From: Streptomyces sp. NK15101
GTDB lineage: Bacteria > Actinomycetota > Actinomycetes > Streptomycetales > Streptomycetaceae
Direction of reading: 5' to 3'
NCBI RefSeq assembly: GCF_020400725.1
Contig: NZ_JAINVG010000025.1
Location: 1 to 64,000, forward strand
DNA: 64,000 nt
This document shows, piece after piece, positions 63,426 to 64,000 of the stretch. The number at the start of each line of letters is the position of its first letter. The stretch's first letter is position 1. Below the pieces are notes generated by a model. It was not told the DNA's origin. It saw nothing but the letters and a program-made list of their open reading frames with translations, and ran no database searches. The position numbers and the translations under genes were made by a program.

Positions 63426-64000
63426 GTGACCACGACCCTGGCCCCACCCGCACCCCAGAAGCAGGCACCGCCCGTCCCCGCGGAGGACCTCGGCGCCCTC
63501 GCCCGCCGCCACGGCCTGAGCGTCAGCGGCGCCCGCCCCTCGCTCCCCGTCTACGTGCGGCAGCTCTGGTCCCGCCGCGACTTCATCGCCGCCTTCGCAA
63601 CCGCCCGCCTCACCGCCCAGTTCAGCCAGGCGCGCCTCGGCCAGGTCTGGCAGGTGATGACCCCGCTCCTCAACGCGGCCGTGTACTACCTGATCTTCGG
63701 CGTCATCATGAACGCGAAGAACGGCGTGCCCGACTACGTCCCCTTCCTGGTGACCGGCATCTTCGTGTGGACCTTCACGGCCAACACGGCCCTGGCCGGC
63801 ACCCGGGCGATCAGCGGCAACCTGGGCCTGGTCCGCGCCCTGCACTTCCCGCGCGCGAGCCTGCCGATCTCGCTCGCGGTCCAGCAGCTCCAGCAGCTGC
63901 TGTTCTCGCTCGCCGCGCTCGTCGTGCTGCTGGCCGCCTTCGGCCAGTTCCCGACCTGGAGCTGGCTGCTCGCCGTCCCGGCGCTGTTCCTCCAGGCGCT
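63426..64000 (+). CDS. ABC-2 type polysaccharide/teichoic acid export permease, N-terminal part
   Basis: Open to the right edge from the GTG at 63426 (VTTTLAPPAP), 191 codons visible. After ~40 soluble residues comes LWSRRDFIAAFATARL and LGQVWQVMTPLLNAAVYYLIFGVIM, the start of the ABC2 membrane domain of TagG/RfbA type; then VPFLVTGIFVWTFTANT and FPRASLPISLAVQQLQQLLF. In this family the ATPase gene usually follows. The exported glycan or wall polymer is unknown. Divergent from the TetR gene. Confidence 0.88.
   Translation, partial: MTTTLAPPAPQKQAPPVPAEDLGALARRHGLSVSGARPSLPVYVRQLWSRRDFIAAFATARLTAQFSQARLGQVWQVMTPLLNAAVYYLIFGVIMNAKNGVPDYVPFLVTGIFVWTFTANTALAGTRAISGNLGLVRALHFPRASLPISLAVQQLQQLLFSLAALVVLLAAFGQFPTWSWLLAVPALFLQA

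Overview
The window is about 72% GC, uses GTG and TTG starts freely, has many TAnnnT-type -10 boxes close to start codons, and carries a gene order (hexosaminidase, yqgE, murA, hup, malic enzyme, helD, nnaR, narK, tmRNA, smpB, ctpA, ftsX, ftsE, prfB, pkaB, pkaA) that I recognise from memory as the core chromosome of Streptomyces around SCO2943-SCO2980 of S. coelicolor. It is chromosomal Streptomyces DNA. I see no insertion sequence, prophage, CRISPR array or replication origin.

Layout. 1-6.4 kb: end of a winged-helix regulator, an IclR regulator, an SF2 helicase, a Doc-type toxin with its antitoxin, an MFS exporter, tRNA-Cys and a small membrane protein. 6.4-23 kb is the accessory part of most interest. 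Two copies of a module (small WXG-like protein, ~775-residue WXG-containing protein with a membrane-active tail, one or two Cys-rich lipoproteins) flank three rightward kinase genes: one catalytically dead pseudokinase and two kinases with external PQQ-type propellers. The second copy is the tail of a seven-gene leftward operon that also encodes a mycosin protease and two more WXG-like proteins. This looks like a type VII secretion cargo locus whose secretion channel lies elsewhere. 23-27.8 kb: a three-subunit molybdo-hydroxylase operon whose large subunit lacks the usual catalytic glutamate and whose Fe-S subunit has a ~330-residue repetitive N-terminal extension.

27.9-45 kb: GH20 hexosaminidase with a DasR site, DUF3039 protein, YqgE, MurA, HU, NAD-malic enzyme preceded by a candidate structured RNA, HelD, a patch of dispersed intergenic repeats, the nitrate regulator NnaR and the transporter NarK (each preceded by a GlnR-like box), a LysR/MFS pair, a secreted GH18 protein and tmRNA. 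44.5-54.3 kb: smpB, a C-terminal processing protease, ftsX/ftsE, a zinc-ribbon membrane peptide, a repeat-rich LAETG wall protein, prfB and the kinases pkaB and pkaA. 54.8-58.9 kb: an FHA/FtsK-like ATPase whose Walker A and B motifs are separated by ~20 short repeats. 59-64 kb: a CUT1 sugar ABC transporter with an odd external domain in one permease, a TetR regulator, and the start of an ABC-2 polysaccharide exporter.

How the genes work together. Nitrogen control (GlnR, NnaR, NarK) and amino-sugar control (DasR, hexosaminidase) can be read directly from operator-like sites. Ribosome rescue (tmRNA and SmpB) shares a leftward block with the FtsEX and CtpA cell-wall genes. Ser/Thr kinases occur in two clusters, each next to a candidate target system: the WXG modules at 6-23 kb and the FHA ATPase at 54.8 kb. 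The functional link inside each cluster is inference.
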